DNA of 64,000 nt from Gaiellasilicea sp963731615 (GCA_963731615.1 CAVSWD010000009.1:310001-374000), one strand, 5' to 3'. Positions 36,315 through 46,032 are shown, numbered from the stretch's first letter. Translations and numbers: made by a program. The notes: generated by a model from the letters alone, not told the origin.

Positions 36315-36623
36315 TCACGCCCGGCGTTCCTCCCACGCGTCGGCGAGCAGGTCGCCGAGGAGGTCGCGATCCACGTGCGCGAGCGTGACGCCGACCGCCG
36401 CCAGACGCTTGCCCCACCACACGGGCTCGCAGGCAGCCGGCGCGGCCTCGACCGCGGTGAGGATGCCGCCTTCGTCGAGCATCACGTTCAGCCGCTGCTC
36501 GCTCCAGAGCGTCGCGAAGATCTTGCCGCCGACGCGAAACGACGGCCGGCCGTGGTGATCCTTCTCGACGGCGTCGGGCAGTGACAGCGCGAGCGAGCGG
36601 GCCTCGTCGACCGAGACGGCCAT
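36315..36623 (-). CDS. MmcQ/YjbR-family protein
   Basis: 102 aa from ATG 36623: MAVSVDEARSLALSLPDAVEKDHHGRPSFRVGGKIFATLW (in two parts) and PVWWGKRLAAVGVTLAHVDRDLLGDLLADAW. The SLPxxxExxxxGxPxFxVxGKxFA pattern marks the YjbR CyaY-like fold. Function is not established. It ends 20 bp before the Ddn-like gene start. Confidence 0.75.
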   Translation of the reverse strand: MAVSVDEARSLALSLPDAVEKDHHGRPSFRVGGKIFATLWSEQRLNVMLDEGGILTAVEAAPAACEPVWWGKRLAAVGVTLAHVDRDLLGDLLADAWEERRA

Positions 36624-36681
36624 GCCTCCAACGTACGCGATCCGGCGTGGCCGGAGAGAGCAGTCGTGATAGAACCGGGTC

Positions 36682-37248
36682 ATGGCCACCGACGTCGCAC
36701 GCCACCTGACGACGGAGGAGCTCGAAGCCGGGCTCGACGAGATCGAGCGCGCACCCAGCGATGCCGGCACCATCGAGCTGATCGTCCGCCGCCCTGCCGA
36801 GGGCGATCGTGAGGTGCTCGCCGAGGGCGTCCTCGACCTGCACGAGGGGCTCGTCGGCGACATGTGGCTCAGGCGCGGCAGCAAGCGGACGCCTGACGGC
36901 TCGGCCAATCCGGACGCGCAGCTGACGCTGATGAGCGCCCGCGTCGTCGACCTCGTCGCAGCCGGGAGCCGGGAGCGCTGGGCGCTCGCGGGCGACCAGC
37001 TCTACGTCGACTTCGACATCTCCGTTGCGAACCTGCCGCCGGGTACGCGGCTCGCCGTCGGCACCGCCGTGATCGAGGTGACGCCCGAGCCGCACACTGG
37101 CTGCGCCAAGTTTCACGCGCGCTTCGGCGGCGACGCGCACCGGTTCGTGAACACGAAAACGCATCGTCATCTGCGCCTGCGCGGCCTGAACGCAAAGGTG
37201 ATCGAGCCGGGCACCGTCGCGACCGGCGACGCGATCCGCAAGCTCTGA
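36682..37248 (+). CDS. MOSC-domain protein
   Basis: 188 aa. The MOSC core reads LHEGLVGDMWLRRGSKRTPD, LMSARVVDLVAAGSRERWALAGDQLYVDFDIS, LPPGTRLAVGTAVIEVTPEPHTGCAKFHARFG (Cys in the active position), then LRGLNAKVIEPGTVATGDAI. A cysteine in the HTGC motif binds sulfur or the molybdenum cofactor. Distinct from the MOSC gene at 25 kb. Its stop overlaps the start region of the next gene. Confidence 0.85.
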   Translation: MATDVARHLTTEELEAGLDEIERAPSDAGTIELIVRRPAEGDREVLAEGVLDLHEGLVGDMWLRRGSKRTPDGSANPDAQLTLMSARVVDLVAAGSRERWALAGDQLYVDFDISVANLPPGTRLAVGTAVIEVTPEPHTGCAKFHARFGGDAHRFVNTKTHRHLRLRGLNAKVIEPGTVATGDAIRKL

Positions 37249-37765
37249 CGCGCCAGGTCGCCCTCCTCCGCGGGATCAACCTCGCCAAGCGGCGGCGCGT
37301 CGCGATGGCCGACCTCCGCAAGCTGCTCGAGGACGTCGGCTACGAGGACGTGCGCACGCACCAGCAGAGCGGGAACGTCGTCCTCTCGAGCCCGCTCACA
37401 CCGCGCAAGCTCGAGGCGCAGCTCGAGCGGCAGCTGGCGGCCGGGCTTGGGATGGAGGTGCAGGTGCTGGTGCGGACGCGCGCCGAGCTGGCGAAGGTCG
37501 TTGCCCTCGATCCGCTGGGCGAGGTCGCGACGAGTTCGTCCCGCTATCTCGTCAGCTTCCTCGCCAAGAACCGGCGGCCGCAGTCGTACGCGAGCTCGAG
37601 GCAGCCGGTGTCGTCGTCCACGGGCGCGAGCTCTATGCCTGGCACCCGGACGGCGTTCAGCGCTCGCCACTCGCGAAGCTCCTCGACGACAAGCAGCTCG
37701 GCGTCGTCTCGACCGCGCGCAACTGGAACACGGTCACGAAGCTGCTCGAGCTGCTCGATGACTAG
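37245..37765 (+). pseudogene. DUF1697-family protein, one frame break, start unclear
   Basis: QVALLRGINLAKRRRVAMADLRKLLEDVGYEDVRTHQQSGNVVLSS is the characteristic DUF1697 opening. Only a CTG (37245) is available as start. Near 37572 a one-base change breaks the frame; the next frame gives VVRELEAAGVVVHGRELYAW, LAKLLDDKQLGVVSTARNWNT and TAG 37763-37765. Intact length about 173 aa. Function of the family is unknown. Confidence 0.7.
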
Positions 37766-37774
37766 ATTCGCGGC

Positions 37775-38822
37775 ATGCGCTCGCGGCGGATGATCACCGT
37801 CGTCGGCTGCCACGCCGGCGGCGAGATCGGCAACGTCGTCGTCGGCGGCGTCCTGCCTCCCGCCGGAGCGACCGTCTTCGAGCAGATGCAGACGCTCGAG
37901 CGGGAAGGCGACGGCCTGCGGAAGCTGCTGCTGCGCGAGCCGCGCGGGAGCGTCGCCTGCCACGCCAACCTGGTCGTGCCGGCGACGCGCCGGGACTGCG
38001 ACGCGGGCTTCATCATCATGGAGCCGACCGAGTATCCGGCGATGTCGGGCTCGAACACGATCTGCACGACGACCGTGCTGCTCGAGACGGGGATGGTCGA
38101 GATGGTCGAGCCGGAGACGATCGTGCGGCTGGAGGCGCCCGGCGGTGTCATCGAGGCGCGCGCCGCCTGCCGCGACGGCCGGGTCGAGAGCGTCGAGTTC
38201 ACGAACGTTCCCTGCTTCGCCGACCGGCTCGACGCGCCGCTCGAGGTGGAGGGACTCGGGACGATCACGGTCGACGTCGCCTACGGCGGCATGTGGTACG
38301 CGATCGCCGACGCCGCCGCGCTCGGCTTCGCGATCGAGCCGCACGAGGCGCGCGAGCTCTCGCTCGCGGGCGAGCGGATCCGCGCCGCCGCACGCGAGCA
38401 GCTTCCGTGCGTTCACCCCGAGAATCCGGCGATCGCGGGCGTCAGCATCGTCCAGATCGCGGAGCCGTGGCAGGGCATCGGCGAGGTGACGAGGAACGCG
38501 GTCGTCGTCGCGCCCGGCCGGCTCGACCGTTCGGCGACCGGAACCGGGCTCTCGGCGCGGCTGGCCGTTCTCCACGCCCGCGGGCTGATGCACGTCGGCG
38601 ACGAGATGACGCACGCGTCCGCGATCGGCTCCACCTTCGACGGCCGGATCGTCGCGGAGACCAGCGTCGGCGATCGCGCCGCGATCGTGCCCGCGATCCG
38701 CGGCAGCGCCTGGATCACGGGCGTGACTCAGCTCTACGTCGACCCGGACGACCCGTTTCCCGGAGGGATATCTCCTGGCCGACACGTGGGGCGTCAGCGG
38801 CCTCGACAGCCAGAGCGGGTGA
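37775..38822 (+). pseudogene. Proline racemase-superfamily protein with Ser/Thr active-site pair, late frame break
   Basis: ATG 37775. Family motifs: VVGCHAGGEIGNVV, the first active-site segment EPTEYPAMSGSNTICTTTVL and the second SATGTGLSARLAVLHARG. In racemases both catalytic positions are Cys (MCGHN and CGTG); in 3-hydroxyproline dehydratases they are Cys and Thr. Here they are Ser and Thr, so neither thiol is present. At about 38758 an extra base changes the C-terminus; the corrected frame reads EGYLLADTWGVSGLDSQSG and TGA 38820-38822. The chemistry cannot be assigned; it may be a dehydratase-like enzyme. Confidence 0.75.
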
Positions 38823-38838
38823 TCGAACCGAACGTGGC

Positions 38839-39684
38839 CTAGGACTTCGCTGTCTTCTTCCGGCGCGCCGCGGGCTTCTTGCGGGCGGCCGGCCGCTTCG
38901 CGCGCACCGAGCCCTTGCCCTTCTTCGCAGCATCGACCGACGCCTTGAGCGCCTCGAGCAGGTCGGCCGGCTCGTCCTCTTCCTCGGTCGGCGCCGCGGT
39001 GACCGTCTTCCCTTTCTGCTTCGCCTTGATCACGGCGAGCAGAGCGTCGCGGTAGGTGTCCTCGTACTTCTCCGGCTTGAACGTGCCCGTGAACTGATCG
39101 ATCAGCGCCGTCGCCATCTGCAGCTCCGCCTTCGCCACCTTGGCGCGCTTCGGCGCGATCTCGTCGATCGGGCGGATCTCGTCGTGGAAGAACATCTTCT
39201 CGAGCGTGATCACGCCCTCGCGGACGCGAAGGCAGCCGAGGTGCTGGCGGTCGCGCATCACGTACTTGCCGACCGCGGCCAGCTCGGTGCTCTCCATCGC
39301 CTCGCGCAGCAGCGCGTACACCTTCTCGCCGCCCTCTTGCGGCCCGAGGAAGTACGTCCGCTCGAAGTAGATCGGGTCGATCTCCTCGTAGGGGACGAAG
39401 TCGGAGATCTCGATCGTCTTCACGCCCTCGGTCTTGGCGGCCGCGAAGTCCTCGTCGGTGAGGACGACGAGCTTGTCCTTGCTCACCTCGTACGCCTTCA
39501 CGATCTCGTCGTCGGGGACGGGCTTGTCCTCGGTCTTGCAGATCTTCTGGTAGCCGATGCGGCCGCTGTCCGGCTCGTGGATCAGGTGGAAGTGCAGATC
39601 CTGCTCGTCGATCGCGCTGAACATTCGCACCGGGACGTTGACCAGGCCGAACGAGATTGCGCCGCTCCAGATCGCTCTCGGCAT
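38839..39684 (-). CDS. ku: Non-homologous end-joining DNA-binding protein Ku
   Basis: 281 aa from ATG 39684: MPRAIWSGAISFGLVNVPVRM, LHFHLIHEPDSGRIGYQKIC, VPYEEIDPIYFERTYFLGPQ and MRDRQHLGCLRVREGVITLEKMFF are bacterial Ku core-domain signatures. The Lys/Ala-rich tail (RPAARKKPAARRKKTAKS) is a typical DNA-binding extension. Ku binds double-strand ends and recruits LigD; no ligD is in this window. Confidence 0.92.
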   Translation of the reverse strand: MPRAIWSGAISFGLVNVPVRMFSAIDEQDLHFHLIHEPDSGRIGYQKICKTEDKPVPDDEIVKAYEVSKDKLVVLTDEDFAAAKTEGVKTIEISDFVPYEEIDPIYFERTYFLGPQEGGEKVYALLREAMESTELAAVGKYVMRDRQHLGCLRVREGVITLEKMFFHDEIRPIDEIAPKRAKVAKAELQMATALIDQFTGTFKPEKYEDTYRDALLAVIKAKQKGKTVTAAPTEEEDEPADLLEALKASVDAAKKGKGSVRAKRPAARKKPAARRKKTAKS

Positions 39685-39771
39685 GCAGAGAGAACGGTGG
39701 AGCAATTGTTTCGGTTTCGGCTCCAGGGCGACACACTCTCGTTTCGACGTGGCCGCGTAGCGTGGACGGCA

Positions 39772-40041
39772 TGAAGAGCGAGAGCGATCCGAGCTGCAAC
39801 TCCTTGGGGAGCCGCGACGCTCGTCGAGGAGCTACGACTGCCGCAGCAGGCGGGTGGCAAGCGATTCGCGTCGCTCGTGCAGCTGCTCGAGACGGGCAAG
39901 GGCGAGCGGCTCGTCCGCTTCGCGTACGCGACCGATGGCGTCGCGCGGCGCGGGCCGGTGACTCTGCGCGCCCGCGATCTCGAGCGTCTGCGCTCGGCGC
40001 TCGCGGATCATCCCGGGCTCGAGGAGGCGCTGCGCCTCTGA
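39772..40041 (+). pseudogene. Small hypothetical protein, frame-broken start
   Basis: A convincing protein tail is encoded: TLVEELRLPQQAGGKRFASL, VQLLETGKGERLVRFAYATD, GVARRGPVTLRARDLERLRS, ending TGA 40039-40041. In that frame there is no start codon; ATG 39772 in another frame (MKSESDPS) would join if one or two bases were lost between 39785 and 39830. No family recognised. Upstream of, and convergent with, purQ. Confidence 0.45.
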
Positions 40042-40057
40042 GAGCGCGCCGGTTCCC

Positions 40058-40753
40058 TCAGGCGGCGGTGAGCGTGCGCGAGCGAGCGGCGTCGACGAGC
40101 GCGGCAAGCAGCAGCGCGCCGTCGCCGGAGCCGAGCAGCGGGTCGACCGCGTGCTCCGGATGCGGCATCAGCCCGAGCACGTTGCGCGCCTCGTTGCACA
40201 CGCCTGCGACGTCGCCCACCGAGCCGTTGCAGTCCTCCGCGTAGCGCAGCACGAGCTGGCCCGCCGCCTCCAGCTCGGCGTACAGCTCCTCGTCCGCGTA
40301 CCACGATCCCTCACCGTGCTTGACCGGGATCGTCAGCTCTTGACCCTCGGCGCAGCGGGTCGTGAAGACGGTGTCCGTTCGTTCGACTCTGATCCGCACG
40401 TCGCGGCAGACGAACTCGAGGTCGCGGTTCCGGCGCAGGACGCCTGGGAGCAGGCCGGCCTCGCAGAGGATCTGAAAGCCGTTGCAGATCCCGAGCACGG
40501 GCCCGCCGTCAGCGGCGAAGTCCCGCACCCGGTCGAGAATCGGAGCGAAGCGCGCGATCGCGCCGCAGCGCAGGTAGTCGCCGTACGAGAAGCCGCCGGG
40601 CAGAACGACGGCGCCCGTCTCGCGTGGCAGGTCGGTCTCGGCGTGCCAGACGAGCTGCGCGTCGGCGCCGAGCGCTCCGAGCGCCCACGCCGCGTCCCGG
40701 TCGTCGTTCGAGCCCGGGAAGACGAGCACCGAGATTCGCGGCCGCAGGCTCAC
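40058..40753 (-). CDS. purQ: Phosphoribosylformylglycinamidine synthase glutaminase subunit
   Basis: 231 aa, GTG 40753 overlapping the purS stop. Class I glutaminase: VLVFPGSNDDRDAAWALGAL, VVLPGGFSYGDYLRCGAIAR, nucleophile Cys in VLGICNGFQILCEAGLLPG, and GLMPHPEHAVDPLLG with the His-Glu of the triad. Supplies ammonia to PurL with PurS. Part of a tight minus-strand purB-purC-purS-purQ operon. Confidence 0.95.
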   Translation of the reverse strand: MSLRPRISVLVFPGSNDDRDAAWALGALGADAQLVWHAETDLPRETGAVVLPGGFSYGDYLRCGAIARFAPILDRVRDFAADGGPVLGICNGFQILCEAGLLPGVLRRNRDLEFVCRDVRIRVERTDTVFTTRCAEGQELTIPVKHGEGSWYADEELYAELEAAGQLVLRYAEDCNGSVGDVAGVCNEARNVLGLMPHPEHAVDPLLGSGDGALLLAALVDAARSRTLTAA

Positions 40754-40992
40754 GCTTCTTCGACCTCGATCTCGAAGCTCTCGATCAGCGGATTTGCCAG
40801 CAACTCCTGGCACATCCGCTCGACCTGGGCCTTGGCCTCCTGGGAGGTGGGTGCGTCGACGTCGAGATCGACGAGCCGGCCCACCCGTGCACCGCCGACC
40901 GAGAAGCCGAGCTTGCGCAGCGACCCCTGCACGGCCTCGCCCTGCGGGTCGAGGATCCCCTGCTTCGGCCGCACGAGGACGGTGACCTTCAC
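40750..40992 (-). CDS. purS: Phosphoribosylformylglycinamidine synthase subunit PurS
   Basis: 80 aa: MKVTVLVRPKQGILDPQGEA, VQGSLRKLGFSVGGARVGRL and the C-terminal ELLANPLIESFEIEVEE are the complete small PurS fold, which bridges PurL and PurQ. Overlaps purQ (downstream) and purC (upstream) by 4 bp each. Confidence 0.95.
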   Translation of the reverse strand: MKVTVLVRPKQGILDPQGEAVQGSLRKLGFSVGGARVGRLVDLDVDAPTSQEAKAQVERMCQELLANPLIESFEIEVEEA

Positions 40993-41853
40993 CCCAGCAC
41001 GACCTGTGGGTCGGCGAGGTAGGCGTCGAACGCGAGCCCCGTCAACAATTCAAACGCCTCGACGTAGCGCGCGCGTGTACCGGCGACGACGTCCTCGGGC
41101 ACCTCCGGCCCGGGCTCGGACTTGTCCCAGCCGAGACCCTCCGCGTAGTCGCGCACGTACTGCTTGTCGAAGGACGGCTGCGGGCCTCCCGGCGCGTACC
41201 CCACGGCGGGCCAGAACCGGGAGGAGTCCGGCGTCAGCGCCTCGTCGGCGAGCACGAGCACGCCTGCCTGGTCGAGACCGAGCTCGAACTTCGTATCCGC
41301 GAGGACGATCCCGCGTGCCTCGGCATGCGTGGCGGCGAACCGGTACAGCTCGAGCGCGATTCGCTCGACCTCGGCCCAGCGCTCGCGGCCGACGAGCTCG
41401 GCTGCCCTCGACACCGTCGATGTTCTCGTCGTGGCCCGACTGCGCCTTCGTCGCGGGCGTGACGATCGGCGCGGGCAGACGATCCGACTCGGCGAGCCCG
41501 GGCGGAAGCGCGTGCCCGCAGATGGCGCCGGTGCGGACGTAGTCCTTCCAGCCGGAGCCGGCGAGGTAGCCTCGAACGACGACCTCGACCGGGAGCATGT
41601 CGAGCCGGCGGCACTCGATCGAGCGCCCGTCGTCTCGCAGCGCGAGCAGGTGATTCGGGACGATATGGCGGGTCCGAGAGAACCAGAACGCGGAGAGGCC
41701 GGTGAGGATTCGTCCCTTGTCGGGCACCTCCGTCGGCAGGATCACGTCGAACACCGAGATCCGGTCGGACGCGACGAGCAGCAGGCGGTCGCCGCCGAGC
41801 GCGTACAGCTCACGCACCTTGCCGCTGCCGAGATGGACGGCGGCCTCAGGCAT
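40989..41853 (-). pseudogene. purC: SAICAR synthetase, one frame break
   Basis: ATG 41853. First frame: HLGSGKVRELYALGGDRLLLVASDRISVFD, VEVVVRGYLAGSGWKDY and the PIVTPATKAQSGHDENID motif. One extra G near 41417 breaks it; the other frame continues SRAAELVGRERWAEVERIAL, VLADTKFELGLDQAGVLVLADEALTPDSSRFW, which contains the conserved DTKFE and LTPDSSR motifs, then stop 40989-40991. Intact length about 288 aa. An essential step with a single-base break: probably a sequencing error. Confidence 0.9.
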
Positions 41854-43156
41854 GCACGTGCTCGTTGCGGAGAGCGCTCAGGCGGTCGAAGACCACGTCG
41901 ACATGACGCGTGTAGGCGTTCGTGTCGAAGACGGCGTCGAGATCGACACGGCTCGCGAGCTCGGCATCGCCGCGCACCAGCTCCGGGAAGTCGAGGCTCT
42001 CGTCCCAGGCACGCATCGCGTGCCGCTGGACGAGACGGTAGGCATCGTCGCGCGACAGGCCGGAGTCGACGAGCGCGAGCAGGAGCCGCTGGCTGAAGTA
42101 GAGGCGGTGGCTCGAGTCGAGGTTCTCGCGCATCCGCTCGCGATGGACGACGAGCCCCTCCAGCAGCCACGCGAAACGGTCGAGCATGTAGTCGACGGCG
42201 AGGAACGAATCGGGCAGGACGACCCGCTCGGCCGACGAGTGGGAGATGTCGCGCTCGTGCCAGAGCGCGACGTTCTCGAGCCCCACGACCGCGGCGGCGC
42301 GGACGACGCGCGCGAGCCCGCAGATCCGCTCCGAGACGATCGGGTTCCGCTTGTGCGGCATCGCCGACGATCCCTTCTGGCCGCTGCCGAACGGTTCCTC
42401 GACCTCGCGCACCTCGGTTCGCGCGAGGTGCCGAAGCTCGAGCGCGAAGCGTTCCAGCGAGGCGGCGAGCAGCGCAAGCGCGTTCAGGAGCTCGGCGTGG
42501 CGATCGCGCTGCAGGATCTGTGTCGAGCTCGGCGCCGGCTCGAGCCCGAGCCGCTCGCAGGCGATCCGCTCGACCTCGGGGTCTGCTGCGGAGTAGGTGC
42601 CGACCGCGCCCGAGAGCTTGCCCACCCGCATCGTCTCGAGCGCCTGCGCGACGCGGTTGCGATCACGCTCGAGCGCGAACGCCCAGCCCGCGAGCTTGAG
42701 CCCGAAGGTGGTCGGCTCGGCATGGATGCCGTGCGTGCGGCCGATCGTGAGGGTCGTGCGATGCTCCTCCGCGCGTGCCGTCACGGCGGCGAGCGCCCGC
42801 TCGATCCCAGTCAGGATCAGCGTTCCCGCCTCGCGGATCTGCAGGGAGAGCGCCGTATCGAGCACGTCCGAGGAGGTGAGGCCGTAGTGGAACCACCGGC
42901 CTTCCTCGCCGAGCCCTTCGGCGACTGCGTCCACGAAAGCGGCGACGTCGTGCTGGGTCAGCGCCTCGATCTCGGCCACACGTTCGACCGACGGCGCCGT
43001 CGCCCGCTCGCGGATCGCGTCGACCGCCTCGCGTGGCACGGCACCGGTGTCGGCCCAGCCCTCGAGCGCCGCCAGCTCGACCTCGAGCCAGCGCGCGAGC
43101 TTCGCCTCGTCCGACCAGATCGCCGACATGGCCGGGCGGGAATAGCGCGGGATCAC
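41846..43156 (-). CDS. purB: Adenylosuccinate lyase
   Basis: 436 aa, GTG 43156 (MSAIWSDEAKL at 43129 is an alternative). Fumarase/aspartase superfamily: EALTQHDVAAFVDAVAEGLG, GLTSSDVLDTALSLQI, LTIGRTHGIHAEPTTFGLKLAGW, and the signature GSSAMPHKRNPIVSERICGL with the catalytic Ser loop. Acts in both the SAICAR and the adenylosuccinate steps. Overlaps purC by 8 bp. Confidence 0.95.
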   Translation of the reverse strand: MIPRYSRPAMSAIWSDEAKLARWLEVELAALEGWADTGAVPREAVDAIRERATAPSVERVAEIEALTQHDVAAFVDAVAEGLGEEGRWFHYGLTSSDVLDTALSLQIREAGTLILTGIERALAAVTARAEEHRTTLTIGRTHGIHAEPTTFGLKLAGWAFALERDRNRVAQALETMRVGKLSGAVGTYSAADPEVERIACERLGLEPAPSSTQILQRDRHAELLNALALLAASLERFALELRHLARTEVREVEEPFGSGQKGSSAMPHKRNPIVSERICGLARVVRAAAVVGLENVALWHERDISHSSAERVVLPDSFLAVDYMLDRFAWLLEGLVVHRERMRENLDSSHRLYFSQRLLLALVDSGLSRDDAYRLVQRHAMRAWDESLDFPELVRGDAELASRVDLDAVFDTNAYTRHVDVVFDRLSALRNEHVHA

Positions 43157-43186
43157 TCGTGCGAGTCTAGCGCCCGCTCCGGCCGA

Positions 43187-44407
43187 TCAGCCCGACGCGG
43201 CGGAGGCCGCCAGGGCGATGTCGCCGCGATACCGCACGCCTGCGAACCTGATCAGATCGGCTCCGGCATACGCCTGCTCGCGCGCGTCGGCGATCGTCAT
43301 GCCGGTGCCGGTGACGCCCAGAATTCGGCCGCCGTTCGTCACCAGCCGGTTGCCGTGCAGTGCCGTGCCTGCGTGGAAGACCAGAGCGCCCGCCGCCTCG
43401 GCATCCTCGATCCCCTCGATCGCGGTACCGCTGTCGGAGTGCTCCGGATAGCCGCCCGACGCGAGCACGACCGTCACCGCAGCTTCCTCCGACGCCGTCA
43501 ACTCGACCCCCGTGAGATCGCCGCCGCCCGCGGCCGCCAGCGCAGCGAGGAAGTCTCCTTCGAGCCGCGGCAGGATCGACTGCGTCTCGGGATCGCCGAA
43601 CCGGCAATTGAACTCCAACACCCTCGGCCCGTCGCCCGTCAGCATCACGCCCGCGAAGAGCACGCCGACGAACGGGGAGCCGCGACGGGCGAGCTCCGCG
43701 ACGACGGGCCGGTGAATCCGGTCGACGAGCTCCTCCACCTCGGCGGCACCGAAGCCCGGGACGGGCGAGAAGGATCCCATCCCGCCCGTGTTGGGGCCGG
43801 TGTCGCCGTCGCCGATCCGCTTGAAATCCTGTGCCGGCGGCAGCGGGACGACGTCGCTGCCGTCCGCGAGCGCGAACACCGACACCTCCTCGCCTGCAAG
43901 CAGCTCCTCGATCACGATCGGCCCCGGGAACGCGGCTGCGCTCCGCAGCGCGACATCGAGCTCGTCCGCCGTCTCACAGACGAACACGCCCTTTCCGGCT
44001 GCGAGGCCGTCGACCTTGACGACACAGGGCGGCCGAGCAACCGCCAGCGCAGCTGCGGTGGGAACGCCGGCGGCGGCCATCACGTCCTTGGCGAAGCTCT
44101 TCGAGCCCTCAATCCGGGCTGCTGCGCGCCCTGGGCCGAAGACGGCGACGCCGTTGCGACGGAGCTCGTCGGCGACTCCGGCGACGAGCGGCGCCTCCGG
44201 CCCGATCACCGCGAGGTCGACGTTGAGGCTGCGGGCGAGCCCCAGCAGGCTCTCCCCGTCATCCGCCCGAACGGGGTGGCAGTCGCCCAACGCCGCAATC
44301 CCCGGATTACCCGGAGCGGCGTGCAGCGCGCTCAGCCCGGGCACACGGGCGAGCTTCCACGCGAGCGCGTGCTCGCGCCCGCCCGATCCGACCAGGAGCA
44401 CTTTCAC
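43187..44407 (-). CDS. purD: Phosphoribosylamine-glycine ligase
   Basis: 406 aa, GTG 44407. ATP-grasp enzyme: KVLLVGSGGREHALAWKLAR, AVIGPEAPLVAGVADELR, GSKSFAKDVMAAAGVPTA, CVVKVDGLAAGKGVFV, VEEFL-like VIEELLAGEEVSVFALADG, GPNTGGMGSFSPVPGF, VLEFNCRFGDPETQSILPRL. An upstream open frame to 44497 has no family text and would overlap the divergent small gene at 44465. Ends 30 bp before purB on the same strand. Confidence 0.95.
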   Translation of the reverse strand: MKVLLVGSGGREHALAWKLARVPGLSALHAAPGNPGIAALGDCHPVRADDGESLLGLARSLNVDLAVIGPEAPLVAGVADELRRNGVAVFGPGRAAARIEGSKSFAKDVMAAAGVPTAAALAVARPPCVVKVDGLAAGKGVFVCETADELDVALRSAAAFPGPIVIEELLAGEEVSVFALADGSDVVPLPPAQDFKRIGDGDTGPNTGGMGSFSPVPGFGAAEVEELVDRIHRPVVAELARRGSPFVGVLFAGVMLTGDGPRVLEFNCRFGDPETQSILPRLEGDFLAALAAAGGGDLTGVELTASEEAAVTVVLASGGYPEHSDSGTAIEGIEDAEAAGALVFHAGTALHGNRLVTNGGRILGVTGTGMTIADAREQAYAGADLIRFAGVRYRGDIALAASAASG

Positions 44408-44464
44408 GGCGGCCGAGTGTACGCGTCGAGTTTGAGGTCCGCCGCCGCCGCGCATGACGGACGC

Positions 44465-44761
44465 ATGAGCATGCAGGAACCAGGTCTCGACCTGCACGAG
44501 TGGGAAACGCGCTGGGCGGAGCTCGAGGAGACGTTCGCCGAGGACCCCGGCGGCACGCTTCCGGAGGCGTGCGACCTGATCGAGGCCGTGCTCGGCATCG
44601 AGACCGGCGGGAACGGTGAGGTCGAGAAGGCCTTCGAGGCAGCCCGTGAGGTCGCCGACGCGATCGAGCGCGGGGACGATGTGGATCCGGGTGACATCGG
44701 CGCGGCGATCGACAACCTGCGCCTGATCCGAGGGTCGATCGGGAGCGGGACGGGGTCCTAG
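44465..44761 (+). CDS. Conserved small hypothetical protein, 98 aa
   Basis: ATG 44465. Acidic helical protein: LHEWETRWAELEETFAEDPG, ALPEACDLIEAVL-like TLPEACDLIEAVLGIETGG, VEKAFEAAREVADAIERGDD, VDPGDIGAAIDNLRLIRGSI. No known domain. Its stop codon overlaps the purA stop (convergent). Confidence 0.65.
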   Translation: MSMQEPGLDLHEWETRWAELEETFAEDPGGTLPEACDLIEAVLGIETGGNGEVEKAFEAAREVADAIERGDDVDPGDIGAAIDNLRLIRGSIGSGTGS

Positions 44762-46032
44762 GTCGGAGCGAGCACCTGCTCGCGCGCCGCACCCGTGCCG
44801 ACGAGGCGAACGGGAACGCCCAGCTCGCGCTCGACGCGCTCGACGTAGGCGCGAGCCGCGTCCGGCAGGTCACCGATCGTCGCACACGCATCGAGCGGCT
44901 CCGCCCAGCCCGGCATGGCCTCGAGCACGGGCTCTGCATGGTGGAAGTCGCTCTGGTGTGCGGGGAAGTCGCGCGTTTCCGCCCCGTCCGGGAGACGGTA
45001 GGCGACACAGACCTGGATCTCGTCGAACGTCGACAGCACGTCCAGCTTCGTCAGGGCGAGCGAGGTGATCCCGTTCAAGCGCACGGCGTAGCGGAGTGCG
45101 ACGAGATCAAGCCAGCCCGGACGCCGCTCGCGGCCGGTGACGGTGCCGAACTCCTGGCCGAGCTCGCGCACCTGCGCACCGACCTGCTCGTCCATCTCGC
45201 TGGGGAAAGGCCCGGCACCGACGCGCGTCACGTACGCCTTCGAGACACCGAGCACCTCGTCGATTCGCGTCGGCCCGATCCCGATCCCCGTCGCCGCCGC
45301 CCCTGCGATCGGGTTTGACGACGTGACGAAGGGATACGTGCCGTGGTCGAGGTCGAGCAGCGTCCCCTGCGCGCCCTCGAGCAAGACGCGCTGACCGTCC
45401 GCGAGCGCGCGGTCGACGAGCAGCGAGGTGTCGGCGACGAAGGGGCGCAGCCGCTGCGCGAAGCCCTCGTGGCTCGAGACGACGTCGTCGAGCTCGAGCG
45501 GATCCTGCTCGTAGACGCGCTCGAGCCAGATGTTCTTCTCGGCGAGCGCGACCTCGATCTTCTGGCGCAGGATCTTCGGGTCCAGCAGGTCCTGCACGCG
45601 GATCCCGATCCGCGCCGCCTTGTCGGCGTAGGCGGGTCCGATCCCGCGCCGGGTCGTCCCGATCTGGAGCTTGCCGAGGCGCTTCTCGCTCGCCCCGTCG
45701 ATCGCGATGTGCCACGGCATGATCACGTGGGCGTTGCCCGACAGCCGCAGCGGCTCGGAGGAGATGCCGCGGGCCTCGAGCTCGTCCAGCTCCTGCAGCA
45801 GGACGCCGGGGTCGACGACGCAACCGGCACCCAGCACGCTGACCTTGCCGGAGAGGATTCCGGACGGGAGATGGCGGAACTTGAACGTCTCGCCGTCGAC
45901 GATGACGGTGTGGCCCGCATTGGGGCCGCCCTGGTAGCGGCAGACGACATCCGACTGCTGCGCGAGCAGGTCGACGATCTTGCCCTTCCCTTCGTCGCCC
46001 CACTGCGCACCGACGATGACGGTGGCAGGCAC
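44758..46032 (-). CDS. purA: Adenylosuccinate synthetase
   Basis: 424 aa, ATG 46032. VIVGAQWGDEGKGKIVDLLA (GDEGKGK P-loop), VCRYQGGPNAGHTVIVDG, KLQIGTTRRGIGPAYADKAAR, LLEGAQGTLLDLDHGTYPFVTSSN and LALTKLDVLSTFDEI are all classic motifs. It makes adenylosuccinate from IMP, GTP and aspartate. Lies downstream of dnaB on the same strand (36 bp). Confidence 0.97.
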   Translation of the reverse strand: MPATVIVGAQWGDEGKGKIVDLLAQQSDVVCRYQGGPNAGHTVIVDGETFKFRHLPSGILSGKVSVLGAGCVVDPGVLLQELDELEARGISSEPLRLSGNAHVIMPWHIAIDGASEKRLGKLQIGTTRRGIGPAYADKAARIGIRVQDLLDPKILRQKIEVALAEKNIWLERVYEQDPLELDDVVSSHEGFAQRLRPFVADTSLLVDRALADGQRVLLEGAQGTLLDLDHGTYPFVTSSNPIAGAAATGIGIGPTRIDEVLGVSKAYVTRVGAGPFPSEMDEQVGAQVRELGQEFGTVTGRERRPGWLDLVALRYAVRLNGITSLALTKLDVLSTFDEIQVCVAYRLPDGAETRDFPAHQSDFHHAEPVLEAMPGWAEPLDACATIGDLPDAARAYVERVERELGVPVRLVGTGAAREQVLAPT

